57,847 nucleotides of DNA from Branchiostoma floridae (lineage: Eukaryota > Chordata > Leptocardii > Amphioxiformes > Branchiostomatidae), in contig NC_049985.1 in the NCBI RefSeq assembly GCF_000003815.2, forward strand, positions 6,480,213 to 6,538,059. Reading direction: 5' to 3'. Below are positions 34,701 through 42,240 of this stretch, in pieces; positions within the stretch are counted from its first letter, which is position 1, and every line of letters starts with the position of its first letter. The notes below the pieces were generated by a model. It made no database searches. It had not been told where the DNA came from and saw nothing but the letters and a program-made list of their open reading frames with translations. A program made the position numbers and the translations under genes.

Positions 34701-37422
34701 CTCTAGACAAGGAGGGGACGTCATGAATATAGATACCTCATATCATATATATTTCTGTTGTTAAATAAAAGCAGTAGCGGCGAAAGTTTTGGAGATGCCA
34801 TCTCATTTTTGATGGTCAAAATTGGCATACATTCGTCTTTTGTCAGTGTGTCGTACAGATACAAATCGATTATATATATTCACTAACTTAATTCCTGGTT
34901 TCTCGTCCATTTATCAGGTCATGTTTATCGGTGTATTTCATTACAAACTTTGTAACAGACCGACGCTGTAGCCCCGCCTACCCCATCAAAACGTAGAAAT
35001 GCAAGATAGAAACATAAGAAATATTAAGAATGCAACTATTTAAAGGAATGCAACCACTAGCACTCCGTCATTGATCGAATCGTTGATTGCCATGCTATTA
35101 CATATTGGCTATAATTTGGTATTTGTGATTGACAGTATCAGTTTCCTCTTAAAATAGTTCTTGCTACGCCTTATGTTTATGCAGGAATGAAAAGGTTCTG
35201 CAAGGACATCAAGACCATGTTGGGATTTGAGCCGCCCATTTACTTCAAGGTGTGCTGGGTCGCCATCACCCCTGCTCTTCTACTGGTAAGCCCTCCTATT
35301 GTCTTGTTTAATGGTATTGCCTTTACGGCAGTACTGTAACTCCTTACAACGACAGTTATGTGGCCAAGGAGGTTGAAATAACATCTTGATGTGACGGAAT
35401 GAAATTTCTCACGCGGCATGGTAAAAAAATCATTTTGGCGCACAGGTACTGCTGAAAAGGTCGCGTACTCATTGGCATTCAAGGAGTTAAATCTTTTTTT
35501 TCTTCCTGAAATATTGGAAGATGTAATGACACGTAAAGCCCGTCACATATAGCCAACTATGGCCTCCAGAGCATGGTTGAGATTTAGTTGTGTTGAAATA
35601 CGAGGGTGAGTCAGAAAGTAATGCAAGTGGTTTCATAACAGACTCGTTTTTTGATCGAATGAGTTCAAATTTGGCACAAAGGTAGAGGCATATGTCCTCT
35701 TGAGATTAAAATATCTAAATTTGTTGTTCATTATTCTATGAGTGACTGACCAGCTTTCAAGATGACCATACCCTAGGAATCCCGTCAGAAGAAAAGTGAG
35801 GTCCAATAAACGTACAATTAACGATTTCCCTAAACCAATTTTTGTTATTGTAGGAGACTGAGCCTGCACATGTAATAAGCTGCATTTCTCTATAAGCCAC
35901 GTGCTTATTTTCAACTCTGAAATCCGATCAGTTTTTCTTTTTTCGTTGCTGGAGTAGAGTGAGGTATACGCGGTCGTCTGGGTCATGAGATTTGTGGTGT
36001 TATGATTAAAAGTTTCTATAGCCTTCTTTCCCCATTAACAAAGAGGAATAAAACTTAGCACACTTTTTGGCCTTTGAACAGTTAATAACTGTGTAAAGTT
36101 TCGTTTCTTTTGGTTAATAAAAAGTAGTCTTTTAACCAACAACTCACGAATTCGTGTATCAATCCAACAGCTCTATATCACAACTTACTCCATCCTAGCA
36201 GCTGTAAATGAGGAACTATTGAGAGTTCAGAAATGAAAATCGGCATGCATCATATAGAGACATTTGATGTCATATATGTGTAATTTTAACCTCCTACAGT
36301 GATTTTTAGTGGGTCAGATTTAGAGGAATTCATAGTCTGACAAGCTACCAAGGGTGTGTTCATCTTGAAATCAACTCAGTTGCTCATAAAATGATAAAGA
36401 CCAGATTTAAAAAATTCAATCTCAAGATGACATATGCTTCTACTTTTGTGCCAAATTTCAACTCAATTGATTAAAAAACGAGTCTGTTATGAAACCACTT
36501 GCATTACTTTCTGACTCACCCTCGTATTGTTGTCTCAATCGTTACCAGGCTTGTATCTTAACTCATCATAGTATAGATTATGTACAAAGAGTGATGTACC
36601 TACCTGATATTCACGAATCTATTTTTCCTTCACAGTTTATCCTGATCTTTAACCTGGTCCAGTTCAACCCGGTGACGTACGGTGATTACGAGTACCCTAA
36701 CTGGGCTGAGATCATGGGTCTGCTGATGGGCCTGTCCTCTTGTCTCCTCATCCCCATTGTCGCCGTCATCCAGGTGTGTCGGCAGAAGGGCAGTCTACTG
36801 GAGGTAAGAAACAGTACCCTGGTTCAAACTGCGCATGTGCAGCCAGGTGCACCGTGGGCAATATGTGTCCCTAAACTTGTAAATGAGTTCTTGTGTAGAC
36901 CATGCATGAGTCAATACATATTACCCACAATATCCTTATATGGTCTTCGTACCAACTTATTGCATGCTCTTAAACACAGCATACCACTAGTATTCTAGCC
37001 CTGTTGTCAATCTTTGTCGATGAAAATCGAAAATACTATAAACTTGGAAATGGTTAAAAACAAATGAAGATCTATGATCGTTAGGACCATAGGATGTAGA
37101 TAATATTGTGTAATACTATGTGTCGTTCGGATAGGCTTTGTGAGTGTACTGAAAAGTGCTGTACTCGTTTTTTTTCCAGCGCATCAAGGCGGCCGCACGT
37201 CCGTCCCGAGACTGGGGCCCGGCGCTGGAGGACCACCGACAGGAGATGCTGAAGGTGTACGCCGGCAAGTACGGCGTGGAGGCCCCGCTAACGCTCATCG
37301 ACACCCCGAACAAGGGCGGAGACCTGCCGCCGGACTACACCACGGCCACCACGCTACCGCGGAACGACATCAACGTGCCCTACTCGGTAGCGAACGGTCT
37401 TCCAGTAACCACTAAATTGTAA
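13765..37422 (+). CDS. Gene 2: SLC6 amino-acid transporter, complete (PROT/GlyT/ATB0,+ branch)
   Basis: This is a plasma-membrane Na+/Cl- coupled symporter of 631 residues with 12 TM segments. The exons are 13765-13770, 22497-22650, 24203-24334, 27946-28072, 28537-28659, 29014-29146, 29415-29549, 29698-29801, 29922-30046, 30376-30488, 32199-32330, 32717-32816, 35185-35285, 36636-36803 and 37180-37422. TM1 has Gly37 where monoamine carriers have Asp, then [18 protein letters not shown]. By family alignment Tyr60, Gln278, Ser282, Asn314 and Ser318 are the chloride/sodium ligands, with Asp382-Ser383 in TM8. The extracellular Cys138/Cys147 pair and four glycosylation sequons lie in loop 2. TM8-TM10, the WWNT motif and PSRDWGPAL in the tail favour the proline/glycine transporter branch. 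The tail ends TTKL, a PDZ-ligand pattern. The substrate is inferred, not shown. Only the first exon is uncertain. Confidence 0.9.
16459..16538. mobile_element. hAT-like MITE, 80 bp
   Basis: It begins TATTCTCCAAGCAGAGG and ends CCTCTGCTTGCAGAATAG, with a perfect 8-bp duplication CCAACATC on both sides (16451-16458 and 16539-16546). It shares ends with the 11715 element but has a different, shorter interior, so it is an independent insertion of the same family. Confidence 0.88.
19570..19726. mobile_element. MITE of the TATTCTCCAAGCAGAGG family, 157 bp
   Basis: Terminal repeats TATTCTCCAAGCAGAGG and CTTCTGCTTGGAGAGTAG frame an interior with a second palindrome (GCCGGCTCGCTC against GAGCGAGCCGG). 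Flanking 8-mers (TCTTTTGA and TGTTTCAC) do not match, so the insertion is old, rearranged or has different true borders. Confidence 0.75.
20831..20879. repeat. 18-bp tandem repeat
   Basis: TTATGTATCTTGGTATTG is repeated about 2.7 times with one change (G to A at position 13 of the unit). It is a minisatellite in the long first intron of gene 2. Confidence 0.85.
22497..22650 (+). CDS. Gene 2 exon 2 (N-terminal tail and TM1)
   Basis: The acceptor is ttctgtag and the donor gtaaga. The frame starts AGA AAC GAA GTG and has no ATG before TM1, so the start codon must be in an earlier exon. It encodes a short acidic tail, [11 protein letters not shown], and TM1 with [17 protein letters not shown]. 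This is the equivalent of gene 3 exon 2. Confidence 0.92.
22651..24202 (+). other. Gene 2 intron 2
   Basis: 1,552 bp; no repeat family or conserved block was recognised in it. Confidence 0.8.
24203..24334 (+). CDS. Gene 2 exon 3 (TM2)
   Basis: 132 nt, phase 1 to 1, with acceptor tctccag and donor gtaata. It encodes [20 protein letters not shown] and [16 protein letters not shown], that is TM2 and intracellular loop 1. Tyr60 in LIPY aligns with the chloride-site tyrosine of the family. The length equals gene 3 exon 3. Confidence 0.94.
24335..27945 (+). other. Gene 2 intron 3
   Basis: 3.6 kb with no coding block recognised. It contains homopolymer C and A runs near 26640-26670 and 27415-27460. 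A sequence at 27311-27325 resembles the 3' end of exon 3 but has no TM2 coding upstream. Confidence 0.75.
27946..28072 (+). CDS. Gene 2 exon 4 (TM3)
   Basis: The acceptor is ctatag and the donor gtaggt; 127 nt, phase 1 to phase 2. It encodes [20 protein letters not shown], the rest of TM3 and LPWTLCNQ, with Cys138 of the loop-2 disulfide. It is 24 nt shorter than gene 3 exon 4, the difference falling at the start of extracellular loop 2. Confidence 0.93.
28073..28536 (+). other. Gene 2 intron 4 with a MITE
   Basis: 464 bp, more than half occupied by the composite foldback at 28250-28494, whose end lies about 40 bp from the exon 5 acceptor. Confidence 0.8.
28250..28494. mobile_element. Composite foldback related to the 11715 MITE
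   Basis: 28250-28329 matches the left half of the 11715 element (TACTCTCC end, CCGGCTGTTTTTT, TTTTTATCGGGCTTTCTA). It is followed by a second, inverted pair (GTTTCGGCTCCGGCTG at 28345 against AACAGCAGTAGACGAAAC near 28494). This looks like a nested insertion or a rearranged copy; no target-site duplication was found. Confidence 0.65.
28537..28659 (+). CDS. Gene 2 exon 5 (extracellular loop 2)
   Basis: The acceptor is cgtccag and the donor gtaagt; 123 nt. It encodes [11 protein letters not shown] with the second disulfide Cys147, then four N-glycosylation sequons at Asn154, 157, 163 and 166. The gene 3 counterpart is 174 nt, so this loop is the most divergent part of the proteins. Confidence 0.92.
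28704..28798. mobile_element. Foldback, TAATCTCCAAGCAGATC family (95 bp)
   Basis: TCTCCAGGCAGATCCTACGG at 28704 pairs with GGGATCTGCTTGGAAATTA ending at 28798. Inside, GCATAAGATAGTA pairs with TACTATCTTATGG. It sits in intron 5 of gene 2. Relatives lie at 1321 (fragment) and 40821-40993. Confidence 0.82.
29014..29146 (+). CDS. Gene 2 exon 6 (end of loop 2, TM4)
   Basis: The acceptor is ccctccag and the donor gtgagg; 133 nt, as in gene 3 exon 6, with 28 of 44 residues identical. It encodes [16 protein letters not shown]4 ([17 protein letters not shown]) and KGVKSSGK, the family-invariant cytoplasmic loop. Confidence 0.95.
29415..29549 (+). CDS. Gene 2 exon 7 (TM5)
   Basis: The acceptor is cctccag and the donor gtaggg; 135 nt in phase 0. 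It encodes [18 protein letters not shown] (TM5), RGVTLEGA and the extracellular [14 protein letters not shown]. In gene 3 this exon continues directly into TM6. Confidence 0.95.
29600..29650. repeat. Three tandem copies of a 17-bp unit in intron 7
   Basis: TTTAATTCACTATGTAC is repeated exactly three times (51 bp) and makes up a third of the 148-bp intron that gene 3 lacks. Confidence 0.93.
29698..29801 (+). CDS. Gene 2 exon 8 (TM6)
   Basis: The acceptor is ctcttag and the donor gtatgt; 104 nt. It encodes [14 protein letters not shown] with Gln278 and Ser282 (chloride site by alignment), the unwound TM6 region and SSYNKFHNN of intracellular loop 3. Confidence 0.95.
29922..30046 (+). CDS. Gene 2 exon 9 (TM7)
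   Basis: 125 nt, phase 2 to 1, with acceptor tccacag and donor gtaagc. It encodes [14 protein letters not shown], whose Asn314 and Ser318 match the sodium/chloride-site Asn and Ser of the family, then [12 protein letters not shown] (TM7) and the start of loop 4. The length is identical to gene 3 exon 8. Confidence 0.95.
30376..30488 (+). CDS. Gene 2 exon 10 (loop 4 and first part of TM8)
   Basis: The acceptor is ctatag and the donor gtgaat; 113 nt. It encodes [18 protein letters not shown] (extracellular loop 4, helices over the vestibule) and TM8 up to LTLGLDSQ, with Asp382-Ser383 of the second sodium site by alignment. Confidence 0.95.
30489..32198 (+). other. Gene 2 intron 10
   Basis: 1,710 bp, of which 1,213 bp is one giant foldback element (30612-31824). 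Confidence 0.85.
30612..31824. mobile_element. 1.2-kb foldback element with about 510-bp arms
   Basis: The left arm 30612-31124 and right arm 31317-31824 are near-identical reverse complements around a 192-bp spacer. Open frames in the two arms read as mirror images of each other, and none resembles a transposase. The outer ends are TACACCACCCCGACC and GGTCGGGGTGTA; no target-site duplication could be fixed. Each arm contains an array of degenerate GGGGAYGTNCCTCC motifs. This is typical of Foldback-type non-autonomous DNA transposons. Confidence 0.85.
32199..32330 (+). CDS. Gene 2 exon 11 (end of TM8, TM9)
   Basis: 132 nt in phase 0, donor gtacgt. The acceptor is ctgcaaag, with A rather than C/T at -3, a weaker site than the others; the next in-frame AG would remove conserved residues. 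It encodes [23 protein letters not shown] and TM9 ending ALPQTTN, a segment close to vertebrate proline transporters. Confidence 0.92.
32717..32816 (+). CDS. Gene 2 exon 12 (TM10)
   Basis: The acceptor is ccctcag and the donor gtaggg; 100 nt, phase 0 to 1. It encodes [20 protein letters not shown] and the rest of TM10 up to IQYVYG. Confidence 0.94.
32817..35184 (+). other. Gene 2 intron 12
   Basis: 2,368 bp with nothing recognised except one CAAGGAGG motif near 34710. Confidence 0.75.
35185..35285 (+). CDS. Gene 2 exon 13 (loop 10/11, TM11 start)
   Basis: The acceptor is tatgcag and the donor gtaagc; 101 nt, identical in length to the gene 1 exon at 531. It encodes [20 protein letters not shown] and [13 protein letters not shown]. 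Confidence 0.95.
35601..36524. mobile_element. Tc1/mariner-type non-autonomous element, 924 bp
   Basis: The ends CGAGGGTGAGTCAGAAAGTA and its reverse complement are flanked by TA on both sides (35599-35600 and 36525-36526). Inverted repeats extend about 190 bp with good similarity (GTGGTTTCATAACAGACTCG, TTTGGCACAAA, TCAAGATGA in both arms). TA duplication and long inverted repeats indicate the IS630-Tc1-mariner group. No transposase frame is recognised; a 117-codon minus-strand frame inside shows no DDE-type motif. It lies in intron 13 of gene 2. Confidence 0.85.
36636..36803 (+). CDS. Gene 2 exon 14 (TM11 end, TM12)
   Basis: The acceptor is ttcacag and the donor gtaaga; 168 nt. It encodes [40 protein letters not shown] (TM12) and [10 protein letters not shown]. 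Length and phase equal the gene 1 exon at 1086. Confidence 0.95.
37180..37422 (+). CDS. Gene 2 terminal exon (cytoplasmic tail)
   Basis: The acceptor is tttccag; stop TAA is at 37420-37422 after 80 codons. It starts [16 protein letters not shown], the conserved tail opening that closely resembles vertebrate GlyT1 and PROT, and ends PVTTKL. It is GC-rich, unlike its flanks. It lacks the YDP repeats of gene 1. Confidence 0.95.
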   Translation, partial: RIKAAARPSRDWGPALEDHRQEMLKVYAGKYGVEAPLTLIDTPNKGGDLPPDYTTATTLPRNDINVPYSVANGLPVTTKL

Positions 37423-39332
37423 AGTAGTCATCACACCTTCCCCTAGAATAACCCATCTACCGTCGCGTCCCATTCCATTGTAAAGAGAGGATTCTATGAA
37501 AGAAATTAAAGTGACTATATTCTATACTTGGAAATGAAAGTCCATAGAAAAGAGGCTGAGCAAGTCTGGGTGTTAACAATTGCAAGCGGATCCATGCGCG
37601 TTCGTGACTTCAAAGTAGTCTCTACCTCAAATAGTATAAATTGGACAAATAATAACGTCAATAGTACGCAAGGGGAGTCGGGCGGCCATAGGAGTCAGTA
37701 TGCGACACACTATTTCCAGTTTCTACTATTTGACCAGCTATCCGCGGAGCCTGGTAGAGGCTGACGGCAAAGGTAAACGCGCTTTTTGTGGACTTGCGGT
37801 CGTAAATATTGGGAATGCAAGACTTGCTCACATCTGCCTCGATAGATCTATTCTAACCCAGAATAAGCCAAAGCACCAGAATAGTACAAGAATGTTGAAT
37901 ATTTAGGTATTCGTTTTCTTTTTTAATGTGACGTTTTTGTTTTTATCAGTTTTGCCAGGTTATCACGTGCTAAATCTACGGAGCTGAATGTACTGTTATG
38001 TTTTACGTTAGTCTTCTAGTATTTGCCAACGACAGCAAAGGGAGCTTTTAGATATCCTTATAGGATAGTATGATTTTAAAACTTTGTTTTATGGGACTTA
38101 TGTATTGGCATATTTCTGGTAATATATTGGAATCACGGGAGCAAGAATTACTTCTCCTGTCAATAGAACATAACATTTCTCTAGTTAACGAAACAAGTAC
38201 TTTATCTTGTACATATTGGCATTCCATTTCTTTAGACGGTACGGTTTAAAATAAAAATTGTGTATATACTGAATATCTCTAGTAAGTTTTAATGGTTTCT
38301 CTTACTGAGAATCTTATGTAATCTTTTTTAAGCAATGCAATCAGCAAACGTATGTTATATAAGTCTACAGTTACATGTTATTTTAAATGTATGCGCTTGA
38401 AGTTATTCACCACATATAAAACAGTCAATCCTGTCCGTCCAAATCCCATCAAGTTGTATTCTCACCAAACTAACACTTCATGTTGATATGCCAGTAATAA
38501 CACAGTCGTATATTATATCTGTGAAGCAACATTGCTGTTATCATATCTCCCTTAATTTATTGCCGAAAAGAAGTAGCCTCTACCAGGCTCCACAGGCCGT
38601 GAATAAGACAGAAAACACGCCAGAGGAGTTAGATAGCCGAGTAGTACTGTTTGCGACCTAAGGCCATCTAACTCCTCTTGCGTCTTATTTGGCCTATTTT
38701 TCCAGCGACATGTAGACCCTGGAAAATTCGCAGTTCATACTGTATTGATTGTTGTTAACACCTACCAGCAAATTTATCACGTCAGATTTTGTGTTGTGTT
38801 CTGGCCAATGAAATGCGCTTCTTCCACTTAGGCGCATCATTCGTGATTGATACTGAAATTCTAATTCCCGTACGCTGACCAATGAAATGCACTGCTTTCA
38901 CGAAAGCGCATAATATGTGATTGAATCTGAAATTCTCCTTACCCTCTGCACTGTTTGTCAGCCAATGATTTGTATTTATTACGAATATGGTATAGCTGTA
39001 AAACACAAACGGATCTCAATAACCAGAGTGTAGCGCACCGTACGTATGTTTATCACAGATAGCACCATACAACTGCTTAGAAACTGTGCCAAATCTCTCG
39101 TTGTTAATGCGCTACATTTGCCCCTGTATGTATACCTTTCCTCGTACACTGTAACTATTTCATTTTAATCTTTATATGTTGTATGTTTTTGTAGAAATAT
39201 TTAGCTTGTATAATTGTATTGTGGACACAATGTATACCATGTAGATGCAGTCTTGAAAAAAGGATGCCGTATTGTACTTTGCATTTGTTTGCGGTGGCAG
39301 CTAAGCTTTGTGTCCACCTTTAGTAAAATAAA
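37423..39332 (+). other. Gene 2 3' UTR with polyadenylation signal
   Basis: AT-rich sequence with AATAAA at 38250-38255 and a better candidate at 39327-39332, followed about 30 bp later by the GT-rich TGTGGTGGTC. The foldback at 38596-38698 would lie inside the UTR if the distal signal is used. Confidence 0.6.
38596..38698. repeat. Imperfect foldback in the gene 2 3' UTR
   Basis: AGGCCGTGAATAAGAC with AGAGGAGTTAGATAG pairs with CATCTAACTCCTCT and GTCTTATTTGGCCT. The arms are about 40 bp with short mismatches. It could fold in the mRNA; no target-site duplication was identified. Confidence 0.7.
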
Positions 39333-39882
39333 GGCTATATATATGTACCTACTTTCGACATGTGGTGGTCTTTCTTAAACAACTGTTGTGTGGCATCTTA
39401 GTGTTATTTTGTAGATTTTATTCAAACCATATTTCCTTGTAGACATTACAAAAATTGGAGATTGTAAATAGCTTTTAAAAATATCGAACTTTCACAAATT
39501 TCGAGCATTGCAAAAAGCTACGAAACGCTGCAGCTGGTCATAACTTATAAGATGTACATGGAAAGTCTGAAATTTGTTTTGCTACCTTTTTTGTTCCAAA
39601 TACATCATATCTTTGTGATGGCAGCAGAAATCTATAAGTTGTTTTGCATTCGATGAAGACGAAAATATTTATCTCAAACCTGGCCACTTTCTGTGAAAGA
39701 CAGCATTAAAACGCTGCACGCCCTATATGGCACCCATGGATTTAAGAAAGTGGTGCTTCACTTAGAAAACGCCCATACAGCGGTTGAATATTTTGTTGAA
39801 CTTTGGTCATGGAACAAGAGCTTGCTCTGTCCTGACCGCGGATCGGCTCGGTATTGCAGTACCTGCGGTCCATCACTGAACA

Positions 39883-39919
39883 AATCTGAGCGAACTATGG
39901 ACCATAGTTCGCTCAGATT
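39883..39919. repeat. Perfect palindrome, 18-bp arms, 1-bp spacer
   Basis: AATCTGAGCGAACTATGG is followed by A and then its exact reverse complement. Such short-spacer perfect palindromes are unstable and usually recent. Confidence 0.92.
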
Positions 39920-40545
39920 ACTGAGTATGGTAACAAAGTACAGTATTCAAATCAATATATGACATTGGGGTAGCTCGTCTGTGACATCTGGTGTCTTCGA
40001 AATATATCGATTATTTTTGGCATGCGACATGAAACGACAGCTCGTGCCCCTCCACCGATATCTCGTGACCTTTTGTACATACACGTACATTAACAGCTGA
40101 TTAGATTATAGATCAAATATGGACAACCTCTTGCGTCAGCCATTAGGTCATGTGAACGTATTACCCCAGTCTTGGGACATTTGGAGTGATGCAAAATCAG
40201 AATATCCGACACAAAATCAGACAACCCCCTATTCATTAATGACAAAACGTTGTGAGATATCGATTACAAAAGTCTTGGCAGCAGCAAAAATGAAAATTTA
40301 AGGTGCAATACTGAAAGCCGCCACAGGAGTCGCTCACTGCCGTGCAGATGGCCATATTAAGGTTTATTCACATGACGTCATTACCCCTCGGTAACCGTAT
40401 GGCGTCTTCCTTTAGCACAGTCGCCCCGGCCTGTTTCCGACAACCGTCAGTTGTTAGGGTGCTCATAATGAGTAAATACCATTGAACTATATGTTTATAC
40501 ACGGAAGAGCATTAAAAATGAATGGATAGTAAAGGTTAGTAGAAC

Positions 40546-40563
40546 GGGGGGGGGGGGGGGGGG
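40546..40563. repeat. Run of 18 G
   Basis: Uninterrupted poly-G followed by AGGGGCG. It is prone to length variation and sequencing error and could form G-quadruplex on the + strand. Confidence 0.9.
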
Positions 40564-40588
40564 AGGGGCGCCGTGTAAATGGTAAATG

Positions 40589-40692
40589 TAGCCTGAGTAT
40601 CATCCGTATTCTACCGGGGCTCCTTACACTCGCTACCCCTAAAAAATACGTGTATAAGTAGCCCCGGTAGAAATAGGATGGTACCCAGGCTA
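40589..40692. mobile_element. Foldback with TAGCCTGAGTA ends and 9-bp duplication
   Basis: TAGCCTGAGTATCATCC and TTCTACCGGGGCT pair with AGCCCCGGTAGAA and GGATGGTACCCAGGCTA. A perfect direct repeat TGGTAAATG flanks it at 40580-40588 and 40693-40701. It is non-coding, 104 bp. A relative with decayed flanks is at 46435-46545. Confidence 0.85.
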
Positions 40693-40820
40693 TGGTAAAT
40701 GTAAACAACCTGGAGAACTATATATAACGTTATAATTACATAGCCTATGGCATGACGTAGGAGCGCCACACCTCTGCCTTATCGGGTACACCTTAGTTAC
40801 CCTGCATGCCGGACATGTCT

Positions 40821-40993
40821 TATCTCCAAGCAGATCCTACGGTAGCATAAGATAGTATCAAAAGCTGGCAGAGGAGTGAAGCCGACTATTAAAGGAGTGT
40901 GTTTTGCTACAAGGCAAATGCCACCTCTTGGCTGCACATTACACTCCTTGGCCAGTTTGGTGCTACATCTTATGCCATCTGCTTGGAGATTAA
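40821..40993. mobile_element. Foldback, TAATCTCCAAGCAGATC family (173 bp)
   Basis: TATCTCCAAGCAGATCC with GGTAGCATAAGATAGTA at the left pairs with CATCTTATGCCATCTGCTTG and GAGATTA at the right. The inner part contains AGGAGTGTGTTTTGC and ACATTACACTCCTTGGCC. The right end matches the gene 1 intron fragment at 1321. Confidence 0.82.
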
Positions 40994-41214
40994 GGCATGT
41001 CTGCACTTCGGACCGTGTTTTCCCTGAATCTGCGCCCCAAAGCTCTAGTAGAAATATTGCCTGGGTATCAGCCCTACTCCCCCTTACTAACATCGGAAAC
41101 AAGAGTTGAGTTGGTGAGGGATGAGTATGAGGGCCCCGGTAAAGTGACCAGGCTGATACTCATGCTACTAGCTAGAAAGGTCTATCCAACCACTCCCCCA
41201 CCCCCGCACTCGGG

Positions 41215-41274
41215 CGGTATTTAAGAAATCTCAGCCACTACTATCCCGCCGACTCAACCTCTGCTTGGAGGATA
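41215..41274. mobile_element. Solo right end of the TCTCCAAGCAGAGG MITE family
   Basis: CCACTACTATCCCGCCGACTC and CAACCTCTGCTTGGAGGATA match the right half of the 19570 element. No matching left end is adjacent, so it is truncated. Confidence 0.65.
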
Positions 41275-42207
41275 AGAAATCTTTTCATTGGCACAGCCGG
41301 AGTGCCCATGAACAGCTCGACACGTGCACATATATCAGATTTTCAAGCAGATGCAAGAAGACATTGATACTCTGAGAATACAACTCATTCTCTATTTCCA
41401 ACCAGGTTCCCTCTTTTCATGATCAACATTTTGATAATATTGTCAAGGCGGTATAATATACATGTACTGAAGTAACTGAACTTCTTTATATTATAATGTC
41501 CCGTTGCTCTACCGGGCTAAACCAGGGGCTGAACAACGCGTTAACGCCTGTTCTATTGTCAGGAGAATGGGTCACCTTACTGAGGGTTTTATTTGCCCCC
41601 CATGGAGCAATATTTGTTGCCGCGACCTATAGCGCACAAAACACCATGGTACCACCTACAAACAAACAGGATTTTACAGAGATACCGCATAGTGATTGCA
41701 CTTTGACATCCGGATGATCGGAGCTGCGATAGATAAGTTTTGTTGCCCAGGTCCTGTTGTTGCCCTTGGGAGCTCTCTGGGCGTGGCCTTAATCAGTGCG
41801 CCATGCACCCGAAAGGAAGGATCAGATTTCAACTCCAACTTGTCCAAGTGAAGGGGAGGGGGGCGTTCAAAGAAAGTGTGCAGGAAGAAAGACATCGCAC
41901 TGTAATGGATCTGTCGTATGAATACTGTAAAACCGACATCTGGAGGGTGAAGTATAGCAAGTTGTCCTCCTAAAATATCTACATAGTTTGTTACTCTTAC
42001 TTAAGAAAACAAAGATAACGTAAACCTAATTGGGAAAACACGTTTGAAGGGCGTTTTCTGTAGCAGAGACAAAAAACAAGAGCGCCCGGCAGTGTCATGA
42101 AAAAGCAACACTCATCACACCACAGAATATGTGCCCTTTGTTTCTTATATGTGCCTCCAACCTTTCTTGTCAAATCCCGCATTCCAAATTAACAGAATTC
42201 CAGTTGC

Positions 42208-42240
42208 CACGTGAGGACACTTACGTCGTGGAAAAGTACA
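42208..42240 (+). promoter_or_regulatory. Upstream module of gene 3: CACGTG box plus 18-bp element
   Basis: CACGTG is at 42208-42213 and ACGTCGTGGAAAAGTACA at 42223-42240, 17 of 18 bases equal to the gene 2 element at 13590-13607. The order and strand are the same and the gap is 9 bp instead of 23 bp. It lies about 385 bp before the gene 3 ATG. Confidence 0.55.

Larger units (their letters stand above)
39333..42207. other. Intergenic region between genes 2 and 3
   Basis: 2.9 kb without recognisable coding. It holds a 37-bp perfect palindrome (39883), a run of 18 G (40546-40563), and a cluster of foldback sequences at 40589-40692, 40821-40993 and 41215-41274. Confidence 0.7.

Noticed and set aside
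35633-35986. 117-codon minus-strand frame as a mariner transposase
   Set aside because: It starts inside the inverted repeat and shows no DDE/D-type spacing or helix-turn-helix signature that I can see.
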